DNA of 16,983 nt, from NCBI GenBank assembly GCA_937915765.1, contig CALGHE010000061.1, positions 1-16,983 on the forward strand. Direction: 5' to 3'. This stretch comes from an uncultured Bacteroidales bacterium. Its GTDB lineage: Bacteria; Bacteroidota; Bacteroidia; Bacteroidales; Paludibacteraceae. Under the pieces are notes generated by a model. That model worked only from the letters and a program-made list of their open reading frames with translations. It did no database searches and was not told where the DNA came from. Below are positions 1-6,679 of this stretch, piece by piece; position 1 is the stretch's first letter; each line of letters begins with the position of its first letter. The position numbers and the translations under genes were made by a program.

Positions 1-339
1 TGGAATCGCCTCCTGAAAACATTGAAAACCTCCAAGGGGGGGCTTATCCATGCTCAGGATAACGTAAAATATTATTTATGAGAGTGTTGCTGAACTGATT
101 TATTGTTTAGCGGACAGTAATATTTAAAAGTACAAATCGTGGGTTGATAAACTTTTCGGCACTTTTTTTGATTTTATTTGGTAACTTGCTGATTGTCAGT
201 TGGTCATAGGATCAGCATAGCTTCCTTCTTTCGCTCAACAATCTGCTCGAAATAAATTCAAAATTACGCGAAATGAATTTATAGAACCCATCTTAAATTA
301 ATGAAATATCTTCAGTCAACAGGAGTAAACACGGACAAA
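1..339. other. Left-edge stretch without a supportable gene
   Basis: AT-rich stretch with stops in all frames. Two short open tails touch the left edge: a plus-strand one ending at the TGA at 79-81 (26 codons, last residues NVKYYL), and a minus-strand one starting at ATG 51 (17 codons, MDKPPLGGF...). Either could be the edge of a real gene, but neither is recognisable. There is an inverted repeat ATAAATTC / GAATTTAT at 252-259 and 275-282. No RNA gene or complete mobile element is visible. Confidence 0.5.
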
Positions 340-370
340 TAAAAAAGCTAAGCCCATGCAGGCTTAGCCT
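340..370 (-). terminator. Intrinsic terminator of the OmpH-like gene
   Basis: Read on the minus strand, GCTAAGCC (368-361) pairs perfectly with GGCTTAGC (354-347) around a 6-base loop, followed by a run of six T (346-341). It lies 23 bases beyond the stop codon of the OmpH-like gene, as expected for a Rho-independent terminator. Confidence 0.85.
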
Positions 371-393
371 AAAATATATGTGAAAGAACTATA

Positions 394-1032
394 TTATTTC
401 GCCCCTTCTTTCTTTTTTGAGTATCTTTCATTAAGTTTTTCCACAACCTCTTTTGTGATGTTCAGGTAATCTTCTGCATACAAAATATTGTCGTTGCTCG
501 TGTTGCTGAAGATGACACTGTATTTTTTATCTGCGTTAAACTCTTTGAAGAAAGCGCTGATAGTGTCTTTCAACTGAGTGTTCAGCTTCTGCTGTTCAAG
601 GATAAGTTCCTGAGTCAATTTGCCGTCATGCTGCTGCAATTCCTGCTCCTTCTTCATCAAATCCTTCTGAGCCTGTTCAAAAGACTCTTTAGTCAAGAAT
701 CCGCCAGTTTCATATTTCTTCTGAAACTCAATTGCATCCTGTTGCAACTGCTGCTGTCTGCGCATTATGTCGTTGCGAGACTTTTCCTGTTTTTTTAGAA
801 GCGCTTCGTTAAGTTCCTTGGCGTATTCGTATTGAAGCAGGAGAGAGTCCGCGTCAACGTATGCAATTTGAATAGCAGAAGTTCCGGTTGCTGAACTGTC
901 TTGTGCCAATGCTTCGGAATTCTTCTTTTCTGGTGCGTTGCATTCTCCTTTGTTGCAAGTGAAGTGCATTACATAAAGCCCTATAACTGCCAAAGCCAAA
1001 ATGGCAAGCGCATAGTTGTTGAATTGTTTCAT
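394..1032 (-). CDS. OmpH/Skp-family periplasmic chaperone-like protein, membrane anchored
   Basis: Protein of 212 residues. A hydrophobic segment (about residues 7-24) near the N-terminus is followed by a short low-complexity linker and then the OmpH/Skp fold: a beta strand (IQIAYVDADSLL, about 54-65), a long Gln/Glu/Lys-rich coiled coil (about 70-155) and a final Ala/Phe-containing helix with YSVIFSN. Skp/OmpH proteins are periplasmic holdases that keep outer-membrane proteins soluble. This one appears to keep its N-terminal segment as an anchor, because no clear signal-peptidase site is seen. I chose the ATG at 1032 over the TTG at 1041 because no upstream residues look conserved. The gene lies 34 bases downstream of the small membrane protein gene and probably shares its transcript. 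The family is sure; the exact client role is inferred. Confidence 0.85.
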   Translation of the reverse strand: MKQFNNYALAILALAVIGLYVMHFTCNKGECNAPEKKNSEALAQDSSATGTSAIQIAYVDADSLLLQYEYAKELNEALLKKQEKSRNDIMRRQQQLQQDAIEFQKKYETGGFLTKESFEQAQKDLMKKEQELQQHDGKLTQELILEQQKLNTQLKDTISAFFKEFNADKKYSVIFSNTSNDNILYAEDYLNITKEVVEKLNERYSKKKEGAK

Positions 1033-1066
1033 TTTATACAAATTATGTTTAAATCTTTATAATTAT

Positions 1067-1282
1067 TTACATTTCGTCTAACATTTCTTTTTGCTTCTCG
1101 AACAGACTTTTGCGAGCCATTCTGTCTTGTGTTTGCGCACAAAAAATCCCTTTCTTGGCAAGATGTTTATTGCCACCTACATGGCTGTTCGGAAATTTGC
1201 CGTTTTTAGTGAAGAAAACCCTCACGCCAAGCAGCAACACTGAGATTCCGACAATTATGACCGTAATAAGCAATAATCTCAT
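1067..1282 (-). CDS. Small single-pass membrane protein (71 aa)
   Basis: A 71-residue protein begins with a strongly hydrophobic helix (about residues 2-22, MRLLLITVIIVGISVLLLG). A short basic stretch, FFTKNGKF, follows, and then a soluble tail containing HVGGNKHLAKKGIFC and a charged C-terminus. The pattern NGxF...NK.L.KKGI.C is one I remember from short uncharacterised Bacteroidota membrane proteins; no function is known to me. The ATG at 1282 directly precedes the hydrophobic helix, so the TTG at 1321 is unlikely to be the start. It is the first gene of a minus-strand pair with the OmpH-like gene, which hints at an envelope role. A candidate -7 box lies about 125 bases upstream. Confidence 0.7.
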   Translation of the reverse strand: MRLLLITVIIVGISVLLLGVRVFFTKNGKFPNSHVGGNKHLAKKGIFCAQTQDRMARKSLFEKQKEMLDEM

Positions 1283-1406
1283 GTTTTTTTTGTGTTTATT
1301 AACAGAGTGCGTTGTCGTCAACAGTCTCTTGTCCCTGCCTGCGAATTTGTTAAGAAATTTTCAAAAGATGTTGACGATTTGACCTCTCTTTCAAAAAAAA
1401 TTTCTG

Positions 1407-1414
1407 CAAAGATA
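1407..1414 (-). promoter_or_regulatory. Candidate -7 box for the small membrane protein/OmpH unit
   Basis: On the minus strand the sequence is TATCTTTG, an exact match to the Bacteroidota -7 consensus TAnnTTTG. No good TTTG is present at the -33 distance. The resulting leader would be about 115-120 bases. Confidence 0.45.
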
Positions 1415-1560
1415 AGTTTTCTCTTTCTTTATTTTGACGTTTTGCCTGTTAATTTGTCTAACAAATAATTGTTTTTAACATTTTTTAAGTTTTTTTGTCG
1501 CGGAAAAGCAGTGAAAGAGCAAAAATGTTTGGCAGAAACGAATTAAACAGCAGCATAAAG

Positions 1561-1591
1561 GTTGAATTTGATAATAATAATTGTAAATTTG
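1561..1591 (+). promoter_or_regulatory. Candidate promoter of the pepD unit
   Basis: TAAATTTG at 1584-1591 matches the Bacteroidota -7 consensus TAnnTTTG. GTTG at 1561-1564 sits 19 bases upstream as a weak -33 element. Transcription would start near 1597-1600, which supports the ATG at 1622 rather than the ATGs at 1604 or 1610 as the pepD start. Confidence 0.6.
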
Positions 1592-1621
1592 CGTTCATAA
1601 AGAATGTTAATGAAGATTTGT

Positions 1622-3073
1622 ATGAAAAGTTTGGATAAACTTGCATCAAGAGATATTTGGCGTCACTTTTCAGATATATGCGGGATTCCGCATCCGTCTA
1701 AAAAAGAAGGGCGTTTGGTTCAGCATATCAAGCGGTTTGGCGAGTCGCTGGGTCTTGAAACAATAGTTGATGAGATTGGCAACGTTTTGATACGCAAGGC
1801 GGCTACGGCGGGAATGGAAGGCTGCAAGTCGGTCGTCTTTCAGTCTCACGTTGACATGGTGTGCGAAAAAAATGGTGATGTGGAATTTGATTTTGACAAT
1901 GACGCGATAGAACCGTATGTTGACGGCGGGTGGGTCAAGGCGCGAGGCACGACGCTTGGAGCGGACAATGGCATAGGCGTTGCAGCTCAGATGGCTCTTC
2001 TTGCCAGCAAAGATATAGAGCATGGCCCTATTGAGTGCCTTTTCACTGTAGATGAGGAGACGGGACTGTCTGGTGCAAACGCGTTTGGCAGCGGTTTGCT
2101 CCGGTCTAAAATATTGATAAATCTTGATTCGGAAGAGGACGGTAATTTCTGCATAGGATGTGCCGGCGGAATTGACACTGTCGCGAAGTTTCCGTTGGAA
2201 ATGAAGAACGCTCCTAAAGACCTCTTTTATTTCAGAGTTGAAGTTAAAGGCTTCAAGGGCGGACATTCGGGCGAGGACATAAATAAGGGACGAGGCAATG
2301 CGGTGCAGACGCTGGCTCGTTATCTTTGCAGATTGAAGAGGGAGTTTCCTCTGGCGGTCAGCGAGATACATGGAGGTAACTTGCGCAACGCCATTGCGCG
2401 CGAGGCTTTTGCCGTTGTGGGCGTGCCTTACAAGCAGAAGGAGAGGGTGAGGGTGATGCTGAATGTGTTTATAGATGAGATTCAGCGCGAATACCCTTCT
2501 GAAACAGAGTTCGAGATGTTGCTGGAGTCGGAGCCGGCTCCTGAGCTGGTGATGGAAAGTACGCTTTCTGACAATTTGCTCAACGCTTTGCATGCGTGCA
2601 TTCATGGTGTTGTCGGAATGAGCAGCGAAATTGAGGGTCTTGTGGAAACGTCAACTAACCTTGCGTCTGTGAGGATGGTGGACGGATTTGTGAAGGTTGA
2701 GACAAGTCAGCGCAGCTCGGTAGAGTCTAAGAAGCATGACCTGAAGGAGAGAGTGGAGGCGTTGTTTGCGCTTGCTGGCGCCGAGGTTTCGCATGGTGAC
2801 GGTTATCCGGGCTGGAAGCCGAACGTAAATTCGGAGATAAAGAGTGTAGTTGTGGATACGTACAGGAGCCTTTTTGGCAGGGAGCCGATTGTGAGGGCTA
2901 TTCATGCAGGGCTTGAGTGCGGATTGATTTTTGAGAAGTATCCTGATATGGATATGATTTCCATAGGGCCTACGATAATTGGAAACCATTCGCCTGCTGA
3001 AATGGTTGATATTGAGAGTGTTGACAAATTTTGGTTGCACCTGAAGGCTATTTTGAAGGCTTTGAAGGCGTGA
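1622..3073 (+). CDS. pepD: Aminoacyl-histidine dipeptidase (peptidase D, M20C family)
   Basis: Cytosolic Zn2+ dipeptidase that hydrolyses Xaa-His and other dipeptides. The protein has 483 residues from this start, close to the roughly 485 of E. coli PepD. Metal and catalytic residues are all present: SHVDMV (H76), GADNGIG (D115), VDEETG (E145/E146), NLDSEEDG (D169) and IGNHSPAE (H456). The FKGGHSGEDI motif of the family lies in the lid/dimerisation region. An ATG at 1604 would add six residues, but it lies only a few bases from the predicted transcription start, and homologues begin near MKSL. The gene leads a unit with two nucleotide-sugar genes, the first only 21 bases downstream. No functional link between them is known to me. 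Confidence 0.93.
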   Translation: MKSLDKLASRDIWRHFSDICGIPHPSKKEGRLVQHIKRFGESLGLETIVDEIGNVLIRKAATAGMEGCKSVVFQSHVDMVCEKNGDVEFDFDNDAIEPYVDGGWVKARGTTLGADNGIGVAAQMALLASKDIEHGPIECLFTVDEETGLSGANAFGSGLLRSKILINLDSEEDGNFCIGCAGGIDTVAKFPLEMKNAPKDLFYFRVEVKGFKGGHSGEDINKGRGNAVQTLARYLCRLKREFPLAVSEIHGGNLRNAIAREAFAVVGVPYKQKERVRVMLNVFIDEIQREYPSETEFEMLLESEPAPELVMESTLSDNLLNALHACIHGVVGMSSEIEGLVETSTNLASVRMVDGFVKVETSQRSSVESKKHDLKERVEALFALAGAEVSHGDGYPGWKPNVNSEIKSVVVDTYRSLFGREPIVRAIHAGLECGLIFEKYPDMDMISIGPTIIGNHSPAEMVDIESVDKFWLHLKAILKALKA

Positions 3074-3094
3074 GTTTTGATTAATTTGTTGAAG

Positions 3095-3667
3095 ATGGAT
3101 TTTTTTGCGCATGAGACTGCTGTTATAGATGATGGTTGCGTCATTGGCAAAGGCACCAAAATTTGGCATTTTTCTCATATTATGTCAGGCTGTTACATTG
3201 GAGACGGTTGCAATATTGGACAGAATGTTGTGATTTCGCCGAAGGTGCGTCTCGGCCGTAACGTGAAGATTCAGAACAATGTGTCTGTCTATACCGGTGT
3301 GGTGTGCGAGGATGATGTTTTCCTTGGTCCTTCTATGGTCTTCACTAATGTGGTGAATCCGCGGAGCCATGTGGTTCGCAAGGACTGTTTCAAGGAGACT
3401 TTGGTAAGGCACGGAGCTTCTATCGGGGCAAATGCCACCGTGGTCTGCGGGAACGAGATCGGAGCTTTCGCGATGGTCGGGGCTGGCTCTGTTATAACGA
3501 AAGATGTGCCGTCTTTTGCGTTGGTAGTGGGAAATCCTGCGAGACAGATAGGCTGGGTGAGCGAGAACGGCTGCAAGCTTGAGTTTGACGCGAACGGCGA
3601 GGCTGTTTGTCCGGAGACTGGGCAGTTGTATGTTTTGAAAAATAATATTGTTGAACGGATAAAATAA
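3095..3667 (+). CDS. WbpD/WlbB-type sugar N-acetyltransferase (left-handed beta-helix)
   Basis: Protein of 190 residues built from hexapeptide repeats (for example VIGKGTKIWHFSHI, YIGDGCNIGQNVVI, RLGRNVKIQNNVSV), the left-handed beta-helix of the LbH acetyltransferases. The stretches KIWHFSH, GPSMVFTNVVNPRS and VRHGASIGANATVVCGN are characteristic of the WbpD/WlbB group. These enzymes acetylate the 3-amino group of UDP-2-acetamido-3-amino-2,3-dideoxy-glucuronate using acetyl-CoA, a step towards UDP-GlcNAc3NAcA for O-antigen or capsule. The ATG at 3095 was chosen over an in-frame TTG at 3077 because family members start with a short residue run before HETA. The following dehydrogenase gene is its expected pathway partner. 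The exact substrate is inferred from similarity and neighbourhood. Confidence 0.85.
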   Translation: MDFFAHETAVIDDGCVIGKGTKIWHFSHIMSGCYIGDGCNIGQNVVISPKVRLGRNVKIQNNVSVYTGVVCEDDVFLGPSMVFTNVVNPRSHVVRKDCFKETLVRHGASIGANATVVCGNEIGAFAMVGAGSVITKDVPSFALVVGNPARQIGWVSENGCKLEFDANGEAVCPETGQLYVLKNNIVERIK

Positions 3668-3742
3668 CGCTCGTTGCAAGCCGAACTTGAGTAGAAACTT
3701 AGTTTGGCGGATTAGGCGGGCAAGATAAAAGACTGTGTCTTT

Positions 3743-4765
3743 ATGGTTAAATTTGTAGTTATAGGTCAGGGTCATATAGGCAAAAGGCATGCGGAGATGA
3801 TTCGACGCAATGAAGAGTCGGAGCTTGTGGCTGTGTGTGACGTGCTGCCTAAGTCGGAGCTTGGGCTGGACGATGTGGAGGTGCCGTATTTTCAGAGTAT
3901 AGATGAACTGCTGGATGCCGGTCTTGACATTGATGTTGTGAATGTATGCACACCTAACGGATTTCATGCAGATTACGCGCTGAAAGCGTTGGACAAAGGT
4001 TGCCACGTTGTGATAGAGAAGCCGATAGCGCTCTCTAAGCAGGATGCTGAGCGTATTGTGTTCAAGTCTTTGGAAGTGTCTAAGCATGTGTTTTGCGTGA
4101 TGCAGAACCGTTACTCGCCGCCGTCTGTGTGGCTGAAGGAGGTTGTTTCGCAGAAACTGCTGGGCAATATCTTTATGGTGCAGCTTAACTGTTACTGGAA
4201 CAGAGACGCCCGTTATTACAAGCCGGGCAACTGGCACGGCGACGCAAAGCTTGACGGCGGTACGCTTTTCACGCAGTTCTCGCATTTCATTGATATAATG
4301 TACTGGCTGTTTGGCGATATCACCAATATTAGAGGCAATTTCAAAGATTTCTCGCACAAGGACCTGACTGCGTTTGAGGATAGCGGATTTGTGACTTTTG
4401 ACTTCGTGAACGGCGGTATGGGCTGCCTGAATTATTCTACGTCGGTGTGGGACAAGAACTTGGAAAGCAGCATCACTATTATTGGCGAGAAGGGTACGGT
4501 AAAGGTTGCCGGGCAATATATGAACGAGGTGGTTTACTGCAATATAGAAGGGTACGAGATGCCGGAACTTGCACCTTCCAATCCGCCTAACGACTACGGG
4601 TTGTACAAAGGGTCTGCTCAGAATCATCATTATGTGATTCAGAATGTGGTGGATAAACTGAAGGAAAACGGCTCTATTTCGACCAATGTGCTTGAGGGTC
4701 TGAAGGTTATAGATATAATCGAACGGATTTATCAGGCAAGAGATTTGGTCTGGAAAAAAAAGTGA
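3743..4765 (+). CDS. Gfo/Idh/MocA-family oxidoreductase, likely WbpB/WlbA-type nucleotide-sugar dehydrogenase
   Basis: Protein of 340 residues. The N-terminal Rossmann fold has the NAD(P)-binding GQGHIG motif (residues 8-13) and the family's EKP motif (92-94, HVVIEKP). The C-terminal alpha/beta domain carries QNRYSPP (121-127) and a conserved His in QFSHFID (H181). Together with the WbpD-like acetyltransferase 75 bases upstream, this suggests the 3-dehydrogenation of UDP-GlcNAcA, the WbpB/WlbA step. An aminotransferase (WbpE/WlbC) needed between the two steps is not in the window. The family assignment is firm and the substrate is an inference from context. No clear terminator follows it. Confidence 0.85.
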   Translation: MVKFVVIGQGHIGKRHAEMIRRNEESELVAVCDVLPKSELGLDDVEVPYFQSIDELLDAGLDIDVVNVCTPNGFHADYALKALDKGCHVVIEKPIALSKQDAERIVFKSLEVSKHVFCVMQNRYSPPSVWLKEVVSQKLLGNIFMVQLNCYWNRDARYYKPGNWHGDAKLDGGTLFTQFSHFIDIMYWLFGDITNIRGNFKDFSHKDLTAFEDSGFVTFDFVNGGMGCLNYSTSVWDKNLESSITIIGEKGTVKVAGQYMNEVVYCNIEGYEMPELAPSNPPNDYGLYKGSAQNHHYVIQNVVDKLKENGSISTNVLEGLKVIDIIERIYQARDLVWKKK

Positions 4766-4810
4766 TGCGATGCGGTTGGGCTGAATTTTTATGTGATTTT
4801 TTTGTGTTAG

Positions 4811-4845
4811 GTTGTAATAATTTGAAATTTTAGACGTTATATTTG
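4811..4845 (+). promoter_or_regulatory. Candidate promoter of the 54-codon gene
   Basis: TATATTTG at 4838-4845 matches TAnnTTTG exactly. GTTG at 4811-4814 is a weak -33 candidate with 23-base spacing. It predicts a leader of about 40 bases before the ATG at 4893. Confidence 0.55.
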
Positions 4846-4892
4846 TGTGAGTTTGGGTATAAGATGAAGTTTAACGTTAAAAATTATTGCCT

Positions 4893-5057
4893 ATGCAGGA
4901 AAACTTTACTCTAAATTTATTGACAGAAGACAATCAAAAAGGGCTTGATGAGCCGAAGCAGTCTGTATTGGATTTCATTTCAATATTTGCAAGAACCTAT
5001 ACGGCAGACGGCTCCGTGAAACTGCTGACCAAGACGGGTGCCGGTTTGATGTCTTAA
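4893..5057 (+). CDS. Small 54-residue protein of unknown function
   Basis: An ATG-to-TAA frame of 54 codons: an acidic start (MQENFTLNLLTEDNQ), then EPKQSVLDFISIFARTY, then a short tail rich in Gly/Lys/Leu ending GLMS. No signal peptide, membrane segment or Cys is present. It is a complete transcription unit: an exact -7 box lies about 47 bases upstream and a 12-bp terminator hairpin begins 6 bases after the stop. That arrangement argues it is a real gene. From memory, short Bacteroidota proteins with the pattern P-x-x-x-x-L-x-x-I-x-x-F-A-x-x-Y exist and have no known function. I do not assign one. Confidence 0.65.
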   Translation: MQENFTLNLLTEDNQKGLDEPKQSVLDFISIFARTYTADGSVKLLTKTGAGLMS

Positions 5058-5063
5058 AAAAGT

Positions 5064-5098
5064 AACTTGAATCAGTTTTCTCTGGTTCAAGTTTTTTT
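5064..5098 (+). terminator. Strong intrinsic terminator after the 54-codon gene
   Basis: AACTTGAATCAG (5064-5075) pairs with CTGGTTCAAGTT (5082-5093) as a 12-bp stem with one G-T pair and a 6-base loop, running into seven T (5092-5098). Confidence 0.9.
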
Positions 5099-5135
5099 AT
5101 TAAATCAGGCTAAGGTGATTTTGTAGAATTAGCCT

Positions 5136-5187
5136 AAAAAGAAAAGGGAAACATTTGCTGTTAGGCTCAGTTTCCCTTTATTGTTTT
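5136..5187 (-). terminator. Terminator of the NYN gene, probably bidirectional
   Basis: AAAGGGAAAC (5143-5152) and GTTTCCCTTT (5170-5179) form a perfect 10-bp stem. On the minus strand it is followed by a T-rich tail (5145-5136) just after the NYN stop codon. On the plus strand it is followed by a T-rich run near 5181-5190, so it can also back up the terminator at 5064-5098. Confidence 0.8.
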
Positions 5188-5197
5188 TTTGCAACTC

Positions 5198-5998
5198 TTA
5201 AGAGTTCTGTTTGTTCTGATTCCTGTATATAGGAGGTTTTGCTACCTCTTTGATTTTTACGTATATATGTTTAATGTGAGTCTTCTCAACCTCACGTTCG
5301 TCAACAATAAAGTGCTTGCTAAGCGATTTTATCAGAGGAGTCAGTTTGTTGAAGCCGTAGTTTCGAGGGTCGAAGTCCGGCTTTTTCTTGATGATAAGAG
5401 CTCCAACCTCCGCAAGAAAAGCCCATCCATTGTCGTCGGCAAGGTCTTCGATAGAGCTTTTGATAAGGCGTATAAGTCTGCTGTCTGTTTTGTCAAAACG
5501 GTTATACCCTTTGCTGCTGAAAGACGAGTCGCTGAAGCTAGGTTTCGGCGGTTCTATATTACTGATGATCTCAATGTAAATAAATTTGTCGCAAGCCACA
5601 ATAAACGGTTTCGGCGTTTTCTTTTCTCCAATTCCAATAACGAGCTTGCCAGACTCCCTCAGGCGAGTAGCAAGCCTTGTGAAGTCGCTGTCACTCGACA
5701 CCAAGCAAAATCCGTCCACCTTATTGTCATGCAGGATGTCCATCGCGTCAATAATCATAGCAGAGTCGGTGGCATTTTTCCCGATAGTGTATCCGTATTG
5801 CTGTATTGGAGTTATGGCATGTTCCAGAAGTGCCGACTTCCAGCCGGAAACGGTTGTTTTAGTCCAGTCGCCGTAAATGCGCTTTATAGTAGGAACGCCA
5901 AGTTTAGCGATTTCATCGAGCATTTCCTTAATGTGCGAGTACGGGATGTTATCCGCATCAATCAGCACAGCAAGTTTGATATCTTTTATGTCTCTCAT
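5198..5998 (-). CDS. NYN-domain putative ribonuclease with C-terminal OST-HTH (LOTUS) domain
   Basis: Protein of 266 residues. The N-terminal NYN (PIN-like) domain spans about residues 8-147 with the acidic metal site DADN (D14/D16), TDSAMIIDAMD (D78/D84) and SSDSDF (D103/D105). After a Ser/Lys-rich linker (about 150-170) comes an OST-HTH/LOTUS-like winged-helix domain (about 172-252, including GWAFLAEVGALI and FGFNKLTPLIKS-like segments), a predicted RNA-binding module. NYN proteins of the LabA/DUF88 type are predicted endoribonucleases, and bacterial NYN-OST-HTH fusions are common but little studied. The start is the ATG at 5998; a TTG at 6007 is in frame but less likely. It is a single-gene unit with its own promoter and terminator. 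All expected acidic residues are present, so it is probably active. Its RNA target is unknown. Confidence 0.88.
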   Translation of the reverse strand: MRDIKDIKLAVLIDADNIPYSHIKEMLDEIAKLGVPTIKRIYGDWTKTTVSGWKSALLEHAITPIQQYGYTIGKNATDSAMIIDAMDILHDNKVDGFCLVSSDSDFTRLATRLRESGKLVIGIGEKKTPKPFIVACDKFIYIEIISNIEPPKPSFSDSSFSSKGYNRFDKTDSRLIRLIKSSIEDLADDNGWAFLAEVGALIIKKKPDFDPRNYGFNKLTPLIKSLSKHFIVDEREVEKTHIKHIYVKIKEVAKPPIYRNQNKQNS

Positions 5999-6021
5999 AT
6001 TGTCCAATTCTAAAATGTATG

Positions 6022-6056
6022 CAAATATAAGTTAAAATAGTGTTCTGAAGAGCAAA
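6022..6056 (-). promoter_or_regulatory. Promoter of the NYN gene
   Basis: On the minus strand TATATTTG (6029-6022) matches the Bacteroidota -7 consensus, and TTTG (6056-6053) lies 23 bases upstream as a -33 element. The start codon at 5998 is about 24 bases further on. Confidence 0.65.
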
Positions 6057-6391
6057 AAGAAACATAAAAAATAAAAAAGCGAAAGCAAATTCTGTAAAAT
6101 GCGATTTGAGAATCTGTCGAATAGAGAGTTCTTCAATTTGTCCTTCTTAGGTTATTATTTGTATGTATTTTTCTCAATTTTAAAAAAAGTAGTGATTTTT
6201 TTTGCAGAATTTGATTTCAAATTATTATCTTTGGGGTACTTTGCGGAGATATGCGAGGTGGAGCGTTGTTAGGCAAATGGATAGGGATGGTTGTGTTGCG
6301 TATGGATGAGAGGCGGATTTGAGCGGTGCAACTCTGTCTTGCTTAATGTTTTTGCTGAAATAAAAGTATTATTAATTTATTTAGTTATAAG
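6030..6391. other. Divergent intergenic region and oad leader
   Basis: The left half is very AT-rich and holds the two divergent promoters. The right half (about 6234-6340) is G-rich and forms the leader of the oad operon. That leader contains a 23-codon open frame (6251-6322, MRGGALLGKW...). No known riboswitch or other RNA motif was recognised. Confidence 0.5.
6201..6233 (+). promoter_or_regulatory. Promoter of the oadGAB operon
   Basis: TTTG (6201-6204) and TATCTTTG (6226-6233) are separated by 21 bases, an excellent match to the Bacteroidota promoter TTTG-N(about 20)-TAnnTTTG. Transcription would begin near 6240, leaving a leader of about 150 bases before oadG. Confidence 0.7.
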
Positions 6392-6658
6392 ATGTTTTTA
6401 GATGCTAATTTAGTTAATGCGTTGCAGTTGATGCTTATCGGTATGTCAACTGTGTTTGTTGTGTTGCTGATAGTTATTGGCTGCGGAAATTTGTTAATCA
6501 CTGTAGTTAACAAGTATTTGCCCGAAGAGGAGAAGCCAGTTGCAAAGCAGGCTCAGAACACTGGGGCTGTAGGTCCGGACGTGGCTCAGGCTATCAATTT
6601 GGCAATAAGCAAGTTGACAAACGGAAAAGGGAAAGCAGAAAAGATTGAAAGAATGTAA
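6392..6658 (+). CDS. oadG: Na+-transporting decarboxylase gamma subunit (OadG family)
   Basis: Small membrane subunit of 88 residues. A single hydrophobic helix (about residues 10-37, LQLMLIGMSTVFVVLLIVIG) starts near the N-terminus with the family-typical GMSTVF..L motif. A soluble Glu/Pro/Ala-rich tail ends in a charged helix. OadG tethers the biotin-carrying OadA to the Na+-pumping OadB and helps assemble the complex. It is the first gene of the operon, 21 bases before oadA. The identity rests on this context plus the motif. In principle the complex could use methylmalonyl-CoA or another acid instead of oxaloacetate. Confidence 0.85.
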   Translation: MFLDANLVNALQLMLIGMSTVFVVLLIVIGCGNLLITVVNKYLPEEEKPVAKQAQNTGAVGPDVAQAINLAISKLTNGKGKAEKIERM

Positions 6659-6679
6659 AAAAGGTAATAATAAGATAAG

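Larger units (their letters stand above)
1283..1621. other. Divergent intergenic region with promoters of both flanking units
   Basis: AT-rich, non-coding stretch between the minus-strand small membrane protein and pepD. It carries a TAnnTTTG-type -7 box on each strand (1407-1414 minus, 1584-1591 plus). It also has a short perfect inverted repeat, ATTTGT-CTA-ACAAAT, at 1452-1466, located between the two promoters where an operator could sit. Several A/T homopolymer runs are present. Confidence 0.5.

Noticed and set aside
252..282. Inverted repeat ATAAATTC / GAATTTAT as a possible attachment site or operator
   Set aside because: It is very AT-rich in an AT-rich region with a 15-base loop and no adjacent gene start or T-run; chance is a sufficient explanation.
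1110..1382. Plus-strand open frame of 90 codons opposite the small membrane protein
   Set aside because: It has no motif, and the minus-strand frame matches a remembered family and is in line with the OmpH gene.
1525..1638. A 37-codon plus-strand frame (MFGRNELNSS...) overlapping the start of pepD
   Set aside because: It contains the pepD promoter, is Asn-rich like random AT-rich sequence, and overlaps pepD out of frame.
3185..4630. A long minus-strand open frame (481 codons) opposite the acetyltransferase and dehydrogenase genes
   Set aside because: Both plus-strand genes have clear conserved motifs. The antisense product is His/Arg-rich with no recognisable domain, and it spans two genes and their gap, as a shadow frame does.
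5107..5167. AGGCTAA (5107-5113), TTAGCCT (5129-5135) and TTAGGCT (5161-5166) could form alternative hairpins like an attenuator
   Set aside because: They lie between two convergent terminators after all coding sequence, so switching between them would have no gene to control. They are more simply part of terminator tails.
5189..6013. Plus-strand open frame of 274 codons opposite the NYN gene
   Set aside because: It is an antisense shadow; the minus-strand gene has the NYN acidic motifs, promoter and terminator.
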